Shown: positions 6,775-14,755 of the stretch, piece after piece
Numbering within the stretch: position 1 is the stretch's first letter
Layout of the letters: each line of letters starts with the position of its first letter
Source of the DNA: Chloroflexota bacterium
GTDB taxonomy: Bacteria; Chloroflexota; Chloroflexia; Chloroflexales; Chloroflexaceae
Reading direction: 5' to 3'
Assembly: GCA_030550625.1 (NCBI GenBank)
Contig: JAUQOZ010000193.1
Coordinates: forward strand, 1 to 44,713
Length of the DNA: 44,713 nucleotides
Translations under genes and position numbers: made by a program
Notes under the pieces: generated by a model
Databases searched by the model: none
What the model saw: the letters and a program-made list of their open reading frames with translations, nothing else
Told to the model about the DNA's origin: nothing

Positions 6775-6909
6775 TTACTTCCGCCGCCGGTTATAGATGG
6801 TCATAATCACCGCGACCAGCAACAAGGCCAACCCCAGATAGGTCAACGGGCCGGGCCACGGTTCCGGCTCTTGCTGCAAGACACTGAGTAACACGACATA
6901 ATGTTCCAC
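6775..6909 (-). CDS. 44-residue single-TM peptide downstream of moeA (not in ORF track)
   Basis: GTG at 6909 begins 3 nt after the moeA stop, with AAGGA about 7 nt upstream. The frame runs to TAA at 6775-6777. The translation has a short N-terminal part (MEHYVVLLSVLQQEPEPWPG), then one hydrophobic segment (about residues 23-39, rich in Leu/Ala/Val), then a basic NRRRK tail, giving a predicted N-out/C-in single-pass orientation. Its placement between moeA and the twin-palindrome terminator and its near-overlap with moeA suggest translational coupling. I do not recognise a family. It could be a membrane-anchor microprotein or a chance ORF; the clean TM plus positive tail and the ribosome-binding site favour a real gene. 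Confidence 0.55.
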   Translation of the reverse strand: MEHYVVLLSVLQQEPEPWPGPLTYLGLALLLVAVIMTIYNRRRK

Positions 6910-6912
6910 GGG

Positions 6913-8148
6913 TTATCCTTCGCTCAGGAGCGGGCCGGTGAGTAGCGCCGGCAGGACGCTGCCAACCGGATAGACCGTTTCGCCCGCGGGCACGAGCAGG
7001 AGTCCATTAGCCCCGCGCAGCGAGAGGATGCGCGAGCTGCCTTGGCCGCCGGTGCTGGTGGCGAAGAGCCGGCCTTGCCGGTAGGTGACGATAATACGCT
7101 GGTATTCGGGCCGGTCAGGGGCCGGGGTGATCGGGCTATCCAGCGTCACTTCGACGTGCGGGCGGAACGGTTTGGCGTCGCCTTGCAGCGCGCGTAGCGC
7201 CGGACGGACGAACACTTCAAACGAGACCAGTGACGAAACGGGGAACCCCGGCAGGCCAAAGACGAGCTTGCCGTTCACAGTGGCGAAGGTGGTGGGCTTG
7301 CCGGGTTTGAAGGCGATGCGGCCAAAGTGAACCGTGCCAAGTTCGGCGAGCAGAGGCTTGATCAGGTCACGGGTACCCATACTGACGCCGCCGCTAGTGA
7401 TCAAGACATCGGCCTGTTCGAGGCCGCGCAAGATGGCTTGGCGCTGCACGGTAATGTCATCGCGGGCAATGCCGAGCGAGATCGGCTCGCCGCCGGCCTC
7501 ACGCACAGCCGCCATCAGCGCGTAGCGGTTGCTATCGCGCACCGCGCCGCCGGGCCGCGTTTCACCCGGCTCGACCACCTCATCGCCGGTGGCAAGCACC
7601 GCCACTCGGGGCCGGCGATACACGCTGATGCGGGTCATGCCAAAGGTGGCGAGGATGCCGATGTCGGCTGCGCCGAGCGTCGTGCCGGCGGTGAGTGCGA
7701 TCTGGCCGCGCGCGACATCTTGCCCGATCACATGCACGTAGTCGCCGGGTTTCAGCTCGCGCTTGATAAAGAGCATCCCATCGCGCTCTTCGGTCAGCTC
7801 AACCGGGATCATTGCGTCGGCGCCGGGCGGCATCGGTGCGCCGGTCATGATCCGGGTCGCTTCGCCGGGGCCAAGCGCCACCGTCGTGTCGCCGCCGGCG
7901 GTCAATTCAGCCACCACGCGGCGCGGGGCGAGGCCATCGCTAGCGCGGAGGGCATAGCCGTCCATGGCCGCTTTGGGTACGTCAGGAATATCTTCCGGCG
8001 CGGCAATATCGGTGGCCAGCACCCGGCCCAGCGCGGTGAGCGCGTCAATTTCTTCGCTGCCCAGCGGTTGGGCATGCGCCATGATCATCGCGGTGGCGTC
8101 GGCGATGCTGACCATTGGGTATGGTGATTCACGGAGCATATTAGACAC
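6913..8148 (-). CDS. moeA: Molybdopterin molybdenumtransferase MoeA
   Basis: 411 residues from GTG 8148, which has AAGGAG exactly 7 nt upstream; ATG 8139 is three codons later and too far from the site. The ORF-track start at 8223 reads into repeat DNA (a Cys/Leu-rich leader) and is rejected. MoeA inserts molybdate into adenylylated molybdopterin, the last common step of Mo-cofactor synthesis, in the cytoplasm. Visible motifs are PKAAMDGYALR, the RIMTGAPMPPGADAMIPVE block, ATGDEVV, TSGGVSMGTRDLIKP and GLPGFPVSSLVSFEVF, with the C-terminal domain IV present. It lies downstream of a molybdenum-hydroxylase subunit gene on the same strand, separated by repeats, which fits supply of cofactor to that enzyme. 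Confidence 0.95.
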   Translation of the reverse strand: MSNMLRESPYPMVSIADATAMIMAHAQPLGSEEIDALTALGRVLATDIAAPEDIPDVPKAAMDGYALRASDGLAPRRVVAELTAGGDTTVALGPGEATRIMTGAPMPPGADAMIPVELTEERDGMLFIKRELKPGDYVHVIGQDVARGQIALTAGTTLGAADIGILATFGMTRISVYRRPRVAVLATGDEVVEPGETRPGGAVRDSNRYALMAAVREAGGEPISLGIARDDITVQRQAILRGLEQADVLITSGGVSMGTRDLIKPLLAELGTVHFGRIAFKPGKPTTFATVNGKLVFGLPGFPVSSLVSFEVFVRPALRALQGDAKPFRPHVEVTLDSPITPAPDRPEYQRIIVTYRQGRLFATSTGGQGSSRILSLRGANGLLLVPAGETVYPVGSVLPALLTGPLLSEG

Positions 8149-8162
8149 AGTTGATCTCCTTG

Positions 8163-8497
8163 TTAGAGTTTTACCGCAGAGGGCGCAGAGAGCGCAGAGG
8201 GTAAGTGAGAACGGACAGGGCACACTTTTTTCCGTATTTTCTCAAACCTTTGCGCGCTCTGCGTTCTTTGCGCCTTTGCGTTTGATCCCTCTGCGCCTTT
8301 GGGTTGGCTCCCACCCCCGGCCCCTCCCCCGCTGGGGGAGGGGTGAATGTTACCGCAGGGGACGCAGAGGGCGATCCACATTCCCAACATCTTTGCGCCC
8401 TTTGCGGGCTTGGCGCCTTTGCGTTTGAATCCTTTGCAAGCTTTGCGCCTTTGCGTTTGAATCCTTTGCGCCCTCTGCGCCTTTGCTTCCCCTGCAC
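8163..8497. repeat. Non-coding repeat block (TTTGCG/GCAGAGG-rich plus CCCGCTGGGGG palindrome)
   Basis: The 350 bp between the hydroxylase stop and moeA hold no gene. They contain GCAGAGGGCGCAGAG-type units, then the complementary orientation (CTTTGCGC, CTTTGCGTT) repeated many times. A 25-nt direct repeat occurs twice (8413-8437 and 8445-8469). A GC-rich palindrome, CCCTCCCCCGCTGGGGGAGGG, sits near 8323-8343. The same families occur at 39521-39865, and the palindrome also at the right end. These look like dispersed intergenic repeats rather than an IS or CRISPR. Confidence 0.8.
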
Positions 8498-8498
8498 C

Positions 8499-10811
8499 TT
8501 ACAAATGATTCATCGCTCGCCACACTTTTTCCGAACGCAGCGGGATGTCGAGGTGGCGCACGCCGAACGGCGCTAGCGCATCGATCACCGCGTTGGCGAT
8601 GGCCGGCGTTGAGCCGATCGTTGCCGCTTCGCCGATGCCCTTCACGCCGAGCGGGTTGAGCGGGGTCGGCGTTTCGGTTTTGTCAACCGTAAAGGGTGGG
8701 AAGAGGTCGGCCCGCGGTAGGGCGTAATCCATCAGCGTGCCGCTAAGCAACTGGCCGTTAGCGTCGTACACCACCTCTTCGAGCAGGGCTTGGGCGATGC
8801 CTTGGGCCAACCCGCCATGCACTTGACCGGTGACGATCAGCGGGCTGATGCGCGGCCCGCAATCATCAACCGAGTAGTATTCGCGGATACGGATGTGTCC
8901 GGTTTCGCGATCGACTTCGACTACGGCGACGTGCGCGCCAAAGGGATAGATCAGGTCTGGCGGGCGGAAGTAGTCCACCGCTTCGAGGCCGGGATCGAGT
9001 TCGGGCGGCAGTTTGTTGCTGTAAGCGCGGCGGGCAATCTCGGCGAGGGTGAGGGCGCGATCGGGCACGCCGCGCACGCGGTAGCGACCCTCGTGCAGCT
9101 CGATATCGGCCACACTGGCTTCGAGCATTGCCGCTGCAATCTGGCGCGCCTTCTCGCGCACCTTAGCGGCGGCCCGCACCAGCGCCGCGCCGCCGACGGC
9201 CAGCGAGCGCGATCCCATCGTACCGACCCCCATCGGCGTGATTGCGGTATCGCTGTGCTTGACCACGATTCGCTCGAAATCGGCTCCAATCTGGTCGGCG
9301 ACGATCTGGGCGAAGGTAGTGGCGGTGCCTTGCCCATGCGGCGAGATACCGGTCGTCACCGTCACTGTCCCGCTCGGTTCAACCTTGATTTGGGCGCTTT
9401 CGTAGGGGCCGAAGCCGCACATTTCAACATAACAAGCAATGCCGATGCCGAGCAGCATACGGTCGCCGGCGGCGCGGCGGGCGGCCTGCTCGGCGCGCAA
9501 CTGCTCGTACTTCGCCAGCGTCAGGGCTTTGGTGAGGGCGCGGTCATACTCGCCGCTGTCATACGTCAGGCCGGTCGGTGTCTTATAAGGGAAGGCATCG
9601 GGCGGAATAAAATTGCGCCGGCGTACTTCAGCCGTATCTAAACCGAGCTCGGCGGCGACAAGATCCATGAGCCGTTCGATGTAGTAGGCGGCTTCAGGCC
9701 GGCCCGCGCCGCGGTAGGCGGCGACCGGCGTGGTATTGGTATAGACGCAAATCGCTTCGAGATCAACGGCGGGGATTTTGTACACGCCGACGGCCATCGC
9801 GGTGGTCAGATCGGGCAAACCGGGAGCAAGCGGATAAGCGCCGAGATCAGCCACAATCTGCATGCGCAGCGCGGTCACTTCACCCTCTGCTGTAACCGCC
9901 GCCTCGATGTCGCACACCTGCCCACGTCCGTGGGTCGTCGCCTGCACATGTTCGAGCCGGTGTTCGACCCAGCGCAACGGTGCGTGGAGTTGGCGAGCCA
10001 GCGCGGCCAGCAGCGCCTCTTCGGGGTAGATGCCGATCTTGACGCCGAAACCGCCGCCGACATCGGGCGCAATCACGCGCACCCGGTTCTCGTCGAGGCC
10101 GATTACCTTAGCGATCTCGCCGCGCACTTGATGCGGCGTTTGGGTGCTTGTCCACACGGTTACGCCATCGTTGGCGGGGTCGGGCGCGGCCACCACTGCG
10201 CGCCCCTCCATCGGGAAGCCGAGCAGGCGCTGGTTGACCATGCGTTGGCGCACGATGCGATGGGCGGCAGCGAAAGCGGCCTCAACATCACCCTTTTGAC
10301 GACGGCGGCGATGGTCAATATTGTCGGGCAAGCCATCGAAGATGATCGGCGCACCGGGGGCAATGGCGGCGAGCGGATCAACCACTGCTGGCAGCGGTTC
10401 CCATTCGATGGGTAGAGCCAGCGCCGCATCGAGCGCCGCTTCCGGGGTGCGAGCAATCACCGCGGCGACCGCTTCGCCAGCGTGGCGCACTCGCTCCACC
10501 GCCAGCACATAGCGGGTGCGGCCAGTGTAGCGCTGTGGCCCGCCGCCGCCTTCGCCTGAGCTGGCTAGCGGCAATGGCTGGCAACAATCGAGCAGGTCAG
10601 CGCCAGTATAAACGGCGACGACATCAGGCATCGCCAGCGCGGCTGCCTTATCAATCGCAACAATGCGGGCATGGGCATACGGGCTGCGGGCAATGGCAAC
10701 GTACAGCATGCCCGGCAGGCGCAAATCACTCACATACGTGCCCTGCCCCTGAATAAGACGCGGATCTTCACGGCGCTTGACTTCAGCGCCAATCAGGGCT
10801 GCATAGGCCAT
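8499..10811 (-). CDS. Xanthine dehydrogenase/CO dehydrogenase-family molybdenum-binding large subunit (form II-like CoxL)
   Basis: 770 residues, full length for the family. An N-terminal a/b-hammerhead domain (about 18-130) is followed by two molybdopterin-binding domains. Signatures are RREDPRLIQGQGTYVSD, DVGGGFGVK, and the active-site loop AAYRGAGR (around Tyr366), which is the form II pattern, not the AYxCSFR loop of true aerobic CO dehydrogenase. QVHGGLAQGIAQAL and the catalytic-Glu motif GVKGIGEA (Glu728) are also present. It should hydroxylate an aldehyde, purine or aromatic heterocycle using Mo-cofactor; the substrate is unknown. The usual FAD (CoxM) and 2Fe-2S (CoxS) partners are not adjacent in this window. 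moeA lies downstream beyond a repeat block. ATG 10811 is the family-typical start. Confidence 0.9.
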   Translation of the reverse strand: MAYAALIGAEVKRREDPRLIQGQGTYVSDLRLPGMLYVAIARSPYAHARIVAIDKAAALAMPDVVAVYTGADLLDCCQPLPLASSGEGGGGPQRYTGRTRYVLAVERVRHAGEAVAAVIARTPEAALDAALALPIEWEPLPAVVDPLAAIAPGAPIIFDGLPDNIDHRRRRQKGDVEAAFAAAHRIVRQRMVNQRLLGFPMEGRAVVAAPDPANDGVTVWTSTQTPHQVRGEIAKVIGLDENRVRVIAPDVGGGFGVKIGIYPEEALLAALARQLHAPLRWVEHRLEHVQATTHGRGQVCDIEAAVTAEGEVTALRMQIVADLGAYPLAPGLPDLTTAMAVGVYKIPAVDLEAICVYTNTTPVAAYRGAGRPEAAYYIERLMDLVAAELGLDTAEVRRRNFIPPDAFPYKTPTGLTYDSGEYDRALTKALTLAKYEQLRAEQAARRAAGDRMLLGIGIACYVEMCGFGPYESAQIKVEPSGTVTVTTGISPHGQGTATTFAQIVADQIGADFERIVVKHSDTAITPMGVGTMGSRSLAVGGAALVRAAAKVREKARQIAAAMLEASVADIELHEGRYRVRGVPDRALTLAEIARRAYSNKLPPELDPGLEAVDYFRPPDLIYPFGAHVAVVEVDRETGHIRIREYYSVDDCGPRISPLIVTGQVHGGLAQGIAQALLEEVVYDANGQLLSGTLMDYALPRADLFPPFTVDKTETPTPLNPLGVKGIGEAATIGSTPAIANAVIDALAPFGVRHLDIPLRSEKVWRAMNHL

Positions 10812-10954
10812 AGCATGGACTACCTTTCATTTTTGTTAGTAGCGATGCGATGAAGGTGCTGTTGGCATGATACCAGATTTACAGCGCAACTGGTTGCGAG
10901 TTGTTGATCCGCTGCACGCGGTTCGTTGCGGCTGAATGACTGACGAATTTGTAA

Positions 10955-10983
10955 TTGCACGATCGTATAGAACAGACTATGCT
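10955..10983 (+). promoter_or_regulatory. Candidate promoter of the exopolysaccharide operon
   Basis: TTGCAC (10955-10960), a 17-bp spacer and TATGCT (10978-10983) lie in the 304-bp divergent gap between the hydroxylase gene and wzm, on the plus strand. Matches to consensus are only moderate. The gap is visibly more AT-rich than its surroundings and contains no other gene; a second start nearer 11100 cannot be excluded. Confidence 0.35.
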
Positions 10984-11115
10984 ACATAGGGGAGGATACA
11001 ACGTCTTTACTAAGTTAATCGACACCGATGTGATCTATCCTTGCCAACGTGTTATCCTGTTCACATCATTGCTTTACAGTATCTTATGTGCGTGCAGCAA
11101 GGACAACAGGACACT

Positions 11116-12000
11116 ATGGCAACTCTGGAACCGCCAAGCACATCGATAACAAGCACTCCTTCCTCTGCCTCGACAGAGATGTCGCTTACCCCAATAATTA
11201 TCGAGCCGCGCAAAGGATGGTGGCAGTTCAATTGGCGCGATCTGTGGGCCTACCGCGAACTGCTCTTTTTTCTGGTTTGGCGCGATGTCAAAGTGCGCTA
11301 CAAACAGACCTTGCTCGGCGCTAGTTGGGCTATCATCCAGCCGGTTTTACAATTAGTTGTGTTTACCATCATCTTTGGGCGGTTGGCCGGCGTCAATACC
11401 AACGGCATTCCCTATCCGTTGTTCAATTTAGCTGGGTTGTTGCCGTGGCAGTTTTTCGCGAATACGGTCGGCCAAGCAGCGAATAGTCTGGTCGGCAGCG
11501 CCAACATCGTGCGCAAAGTCTATTTTCCGCGGCTAGCTATTCCCACCGCCAGCGTGCTGGCTGGTGTGGTCGATTTTGGCTTGTCGTTTCTGATCTTGCT
11601 CGCTTTGATGGTCTGGTATCAGTGGCCGCCGTCACCGGCTGTCTTCCTCTTGCCGATCTTCTTACTGCTGGCGATGATCACGGCGCTCGGCGTCGGGTAT
11701 TGGCTTTCAGCCATTAATGCCCGTTACCGCGATGTGCGCCATGCCACTCCATTTCTCGTGCAGCTTTGGCTGTTTGCCACGCCGGTCGTCTATCCCAGCA
11801 ACCTGATTGAAGGCTACTGGCAATTGCTCTACGCCCTCAACCCGATGGTTGGTGTCGTCGAGGGCTTTCGCTGGGCGTTGATTGGAACCCAGCCACCCAG
11901 CATGCTGTTACTGGTGTCGGTGACAACGGCGATCACGATCTTTTTCACCGGTTTGCTCTACTTCCAATCAGTCGAACGCAAATTTGCCGATGTGATTTAG
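11116..12000 (+). CDS. wzm: ABC-2 type polysaccharide export permease (Wzm/TagG-like)
   Basis: 294 residues from ATG 11116 with an AGGA site; the ORF-track start adds 25 residues upstream without a signal. After a Ser/Thr-rich N-terminal tail comes the amphipathic WRDLWAYRELLFFLVWRDVKVRYKQT segment characteristic of Wzm/TagG permeases. Six TM segments follow with GASWAIIQPVLQLVVFTIIFG, RKVYFPRLAIP and INARYRDVRHATPFLVQLWLFATPVVYP. Two copies form the membrane channel that moves an undecaprenyl-linked polymer across the cytoplasmic membrane, powered by Wzt. It opens a run of 24 same-strand genes and is separated by 3 nt from wzt. Confidence 0.93.
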   Translation: MATLEPPSTSITSTPSSASTEMSLTPIIIEPRKGWWQFNWRDLWAYRELLFFLVWRDVKVRYKQTLLGASWAIIQPVLQLVVFTIIFGRLAGVNTNGIPYPLFNLAGLLPWQFFANTVGQAANSLVGSANIVRKVYFPRLAIPTASVLAGVVDFGLSFLILLALMVWYQWPPSPAVFLLPIFLLLAMITALGVGYWLSAINARYRDVRHATPFLVQLWLFATPVVYPSNLIEGYWQLLYALNPMVGVVEGFRWALIGTQPPSMLLLVSVTTAITIFFTGLLYFQSVERKFADVI

Positions 12001-12003
12001 CCT

Positions 12004-13272
12004 ATGCAGTACGCAATTCGGGCGCGTGATTTAGCCAAACAGTACCAGATCGGCGCGCTCAAACAGCGCAATGCCGGATATGTGACGTTGCGCGATGCGA
12101 TTGTCGAACGCCTGCGTGGCCGGCGGGCCAAACCGGCCACCACCGAGCTGTGGGCGCTCAACGGGGTGTCGTTTGATGTGCAGCAGGGCGAAGTGGTTGG
12201 TATTATTGGCCGGAATGGCGCCGGCAAGAGCACCTTGCTCAAGGTGCTCTCGCGCATCACTGAGCCGACGCGCGGGCGGGCCGAGCTGTATGGCCGGGTG
12301 GCTTCGTTGCTCGAAGTTGGCACCGGTTTTCACCCTGAATTGACCGGGCGCGAGAATATCTATCTCAACGGCGCGATTCTCGGTATGCGCAAGCGCGAAA
12401 TTGACCGCAATTTCGATGCGATCGTCGATTTTGCCGAGGTGGAGCAATTTATTGACACGCCGGTCAAGTTCTACTCGTCGGGGATGTATGTGCGGTTGGC
12501 GTTTGCGGTTGCCGCGCATCTCGAACCGGAGATTTTGATCGTTGATGAGGTGCTGGCCGTCGGTGACGCCCGGTTTCAGAAGAAGTGCCTCAACAAGATG
12601 CAAGACGTTGGCCAGCAAGGGCGGACGGTGCTGTTTGTTTCGCACAGCATGCAGTCGATCTTGCGCATGTGCCAGCGCGCGATTTTGCTTCATCAGGGCA
12701 AAGTCGTAGCCGATGGGCCGGCCCAACAGGTGGTGGGCGTCTATCTCGGCAAAGGGGCGCATTCGATTGCCGAGCGAGTGTGGCCTGATCGGGCGAGCGC
12801 GCCGGGCAAAGAGGTGGCCTATCTGTGCGCGGTGCGTGTGCGTGATGCCGATGGCGACATCAGCGATACGATTGATATTCGCTCGCCGGTGACGATTGAA
12901 ATGGAGTTTGTCGTCACGCTCGGCGGGTATGTCTTGTTGCCGCATTTCCGCCTCTACAACGAAGATAACGTGGCGGTTTTCACTACGCTCGATCTCGACC
13001 CGGAATGGCGGCGGCGGCCCCGCCCTCCCGGCAAGTATTGGGCGCGAGTGACCATCCCCGGCAATTTTCTCGCTGAAGGCTCATTGTATGTGGAAGCAGC
13101 CTTGACCACGCTTGATCCGCCGATCAAGCAGTTTGCCGAACGCGATGCGGTGGCGTTTCAAGTCATCGACAGCCTTGAAGGCGATACGGCGCGCGGCGAT
13201 TGGGCCGGCAGCCTGTCGGGAGTAGTGCGCCCCGTCTTGCCGTGGACGACGACCTATGAGCCACTTGCTTGA
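12004..13272 (+). CDS. wzt: Polysaccharide ABC transporter ATPase with C-terminal glycan-recognition domain (Wzt)
   Basis: 422 residues. The N-terminal ATPase has Walker A GRNGAGKST (69-77), the signature YSSGMYVRLAF (157 onward), and Walker B ILIVDEVLAVGD (Asp181-Glu182). The additional C-terminal domain (about 270-420, beta-rich, ending in VVRPVLPWTTTYEP) matches the Wzt_C carbohydrate-binding module. In O9a-type systems that module reads the terminal modification of the polymer before export. Its presence implies that the exported chain carries a recognisable end cap, and candidate cap enzymes are encoded downstream. It starts 3 nt after wzm, and its end overlaps the next gene by 17 nt, so the three genes are translationally linked. 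Confidence 0.93.
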   Translation: MQYAIRARDLAKQYQIGALKQRNAGYVTLRDAIVERLRGRRAKPATTELWALNGVSFDVQQGEVVGIIGRNGAGKSTLLKVLSRITEPTRGRAELYGRVASLLEVGTGFHPELTGRENIYLNGAILGMRKREIDRNFDAIVDFAEVEQFIDTPVKFYSSGMYVRLAFAVAAHLEPEILIVDEVLAVGDARFQKKCLNKMQDVGQQGRTVLFVSHSMQSILRMCQRAILLHQGKVVADGPAQQVVGVYLGKGAHSIAERVWPDRASAPGKEVAYLCAVRVRDADGDISDTIDIRSPVTIEMEFVVTLGGYVLLPHFRLYNEDNVAVFTTLDLDPEWRRRPRPPGKYWARVTIPGNFLAEGSLYVEAALTTLDPPIKQFAERDAVAFQVIDSLEGDTARGDWAGSLSGVVRPVLPWTTTYEPLA

Positions 13273-14752
13273 TCGCCGGCAACAGTATGTGTCGCTGCGG
13301 CGTGGGGTGGCGTTGTTGCTGCCGGTGTTGGCGCTCATTTTTGCTCTCACCCTGTACCCCTTTGATTTCAGCGCTTCGTGGCCGCCGCAGCCGGCGCTAG
13401 CATTGCTCGTTGGCCTGAGCCACGGCCTTGATATGCTGCAAAACGTGCTGCTGTTTACGCCGCTGGGCATCGCGTTGCATTGGTTGTTGGCCGGTATGGG
13501 TGCGGGCCGGCGCGGGCAAGTCGTTGGCGCGGTGATCGTAGCCGGTGGACTAGCGTGCGGGATCGAGCTTGCGCAACTATGCATTCCCGGACGTACAGCG
13601 GCATTGGTTGATGTGCTGGCCAATGCTGGCGGGGCGGCGTTGGGTAGTTGGCGGCTGGCCCAGCCGGTGGCGCCGGTTGTTGACCGGTTTGGCGGTTGGT
13701 GCTTAGCCGTTGTTCGCCAGACCCCGGCGGCGCTAGCGGGGTTGGGATTCATTGGTTGGTTGATGGTTGCCGGCGGGTTGCAAGCGCACTGGCAGCGTGC
13801 AACCTTGCCGAGTAATTGGTCAGAGCGATACACGTTGCAGATTGGCGCGGCCAGTGATGGCAGGCGCTTTTGGCCGGGGTATGCCGGATTTGTCGCGCTC
13901 TATGACGATGCGGTTACGGCTGCCGAGGCCCGTGCAATGCTGACCCCATCCGCTGCTTTAGCAGGTGAACCACTGGTGGCGTATGACCTGACCCAGCGTC
14001 CGCCGGCGCTTGGCGGCCCGTTTGCCCGCCCGCTGGCGGCGCAAGGGAAGCCAACCTTTACCGCCGAAGGGGTGGGGGTGGGCTATCAACGGTGGCTCAC
14101 GAGCGGCGAACCGTTGGCCGGGGTGGCGGCAGCAGTGGCGCAGGCGCGCGCCTTTTCATTGATCGCGCAAGTGGCGCCGCGTGAACCGGAACGGAGCAGT
14201 GAGGGGTTGATGGTGAACTTCGGGCGTGAAATTGATAGCCACAACATCAGTTTGATCCAGTCGGGCCGTGATCTGCTGGTGCGGATACGGCTCCCGTTGA
14301 CCCGCCCGCGCAATGATCGTCCGGCCTTGCGCTTCGCTGAGGTGTTTCACGATGCCAAACCAAGCGTGGTCGCCTTCAGCTACGATGGCGTGGTGGCGCG
14401 CTTGTTTGTCGATGGCCAGCCACACTGGCAGACCTATACCTTCGGGCCGGGAGAGGTGCTGGCCAATCGCTGGTGGCCGGTGCAAGCTCACCAGATCGGC
14501 GGGTGGACGGTGGCGCTGGCAGTGGCGCTCAGCTTGCCGCTCGCGTTGGTTGGCGCGCCGTGGCGCGGTAGACGCTGGTGGTTTCTTCCGATCGCATTCG
14601 CTGGCCCGCTGATTATCGGTTACGCACCGTGGCTGGTGATACCGCAGCCGCTCAGTGGCGCGATGGCATGGGCGGCGGCGCTTACCGTGCTTGGCGGTAG
14701 TCTGCTTATGGTTTGGCTGACAAAACCCTTTGAGACTAGAAGTGGTGCATGA
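13256..14752 (+). CDS. VanZ-domain membrane protein with internal ConA-like (LamG) domain
   Basis: 498 residues. The N-terminal 150 residues form a VanZ-type bundle with LYPFDFS and the diagnostic GIELAQLCIPGRTAALVDVLANAGGA (quoted in parts: ELAQLCIPGRT, DVLANAGG). A TM near 155 leads into an extracytoplasmic beta-rich region (about 175-395). That region contains LYDDAVTAAEARAML, MVNFGREIDSHNISLIQSG and PSVVAFSYDGVVARLFVDG, typical of LamG/concanavalin-type jelly-rolls. Two or three C-terminal TM segments close the protein. The start overlaps the wzt end by 17 nt. Function is unknown; a surface lectin anchored in the membrane and acting on the exported glycan is a reasonable inference from the position right after the exporter. 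Confidence 0.75.
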   Translation: MSHLLDRRQQYVSLRRGVALLLPVLALIFALTLYPFDFSASWPPQPALALLVGLSHGLDMLQNVLLFTPLGIALHWLLAGMGAGRRGQVVGAVIVAGGLACGIELAQLCIPGRTAALVDVLANAGGAALGSWRLAQPVAPVVDRFGGWCLAVVRQTPAALAGLGFIGWLMVAGGLQAHWQRATLPSNWSERYTLQIGAASDGRRFWPGYAGFVALYDDAVTAAEARAMLTPSAALAGEPLVAYDLTQRPPALGGPFARPLAAQGKPTFTAEGVGVGYQRWLTSGEPLAGVAAAVAQARAFSLIAQVAPREPERSSEGLMVNFGREIDSHNISLIQSGRDLLVRIRLPLTRPRNDRPALRFAEVFHDAKPSVVAFSYDGVVARLFVDGQPHWQTYTFGPGEVLANRWWPVQAHQIGGWTVALAVALSLPLALVGAPWRGRRWWFLPIAFAGPLIIGYAPWLVIPQPLSGAMAWAAALTVLGGSLLMVWLTKPFETRSGA

Positions 14753-14755
14753 AAT

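Noticed and set aside
8149-8223. N-terminal extension of MoeA in the ORF track
   Set aside because: It reads into the repeat block and gives a Cys/Leu-rich leader; GTG 8148 has an ideal AAGGAG site and matches the family length.
8401-8497. Two 25-nt direct repeats (8413-8437, 8445-8469) resembling the start of a CRISPR array
   Set aside because: Only two copies with a 7-nt spacing of the same low-complexity type, no spacer-length unique sequence and no cas genes; part of the TTTGCG repeat block.
7327-9641. Plus-strand ORFs 7327-8127 and 8790-9641 (266 and 283 aa)
   Set aside because: Antisense to moeA and the molybdenum hydroxylase; His/Gly/Arg-rich translations without domains.
8499-10811. 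Aerobic CO dehydrogenase (form I CoxL)
   Set aside because: The active-site loop is AYRGAGR, not AYxCSFR, and no CoxM/CoxS genes are adjacent.
12031-12945. 304-aa minus-strand ORF opposite wzt
   Set aside because: Antisense to an ABC ATPase with all motifs intact; composition typical of a shadow frame in GC-rich DNA.
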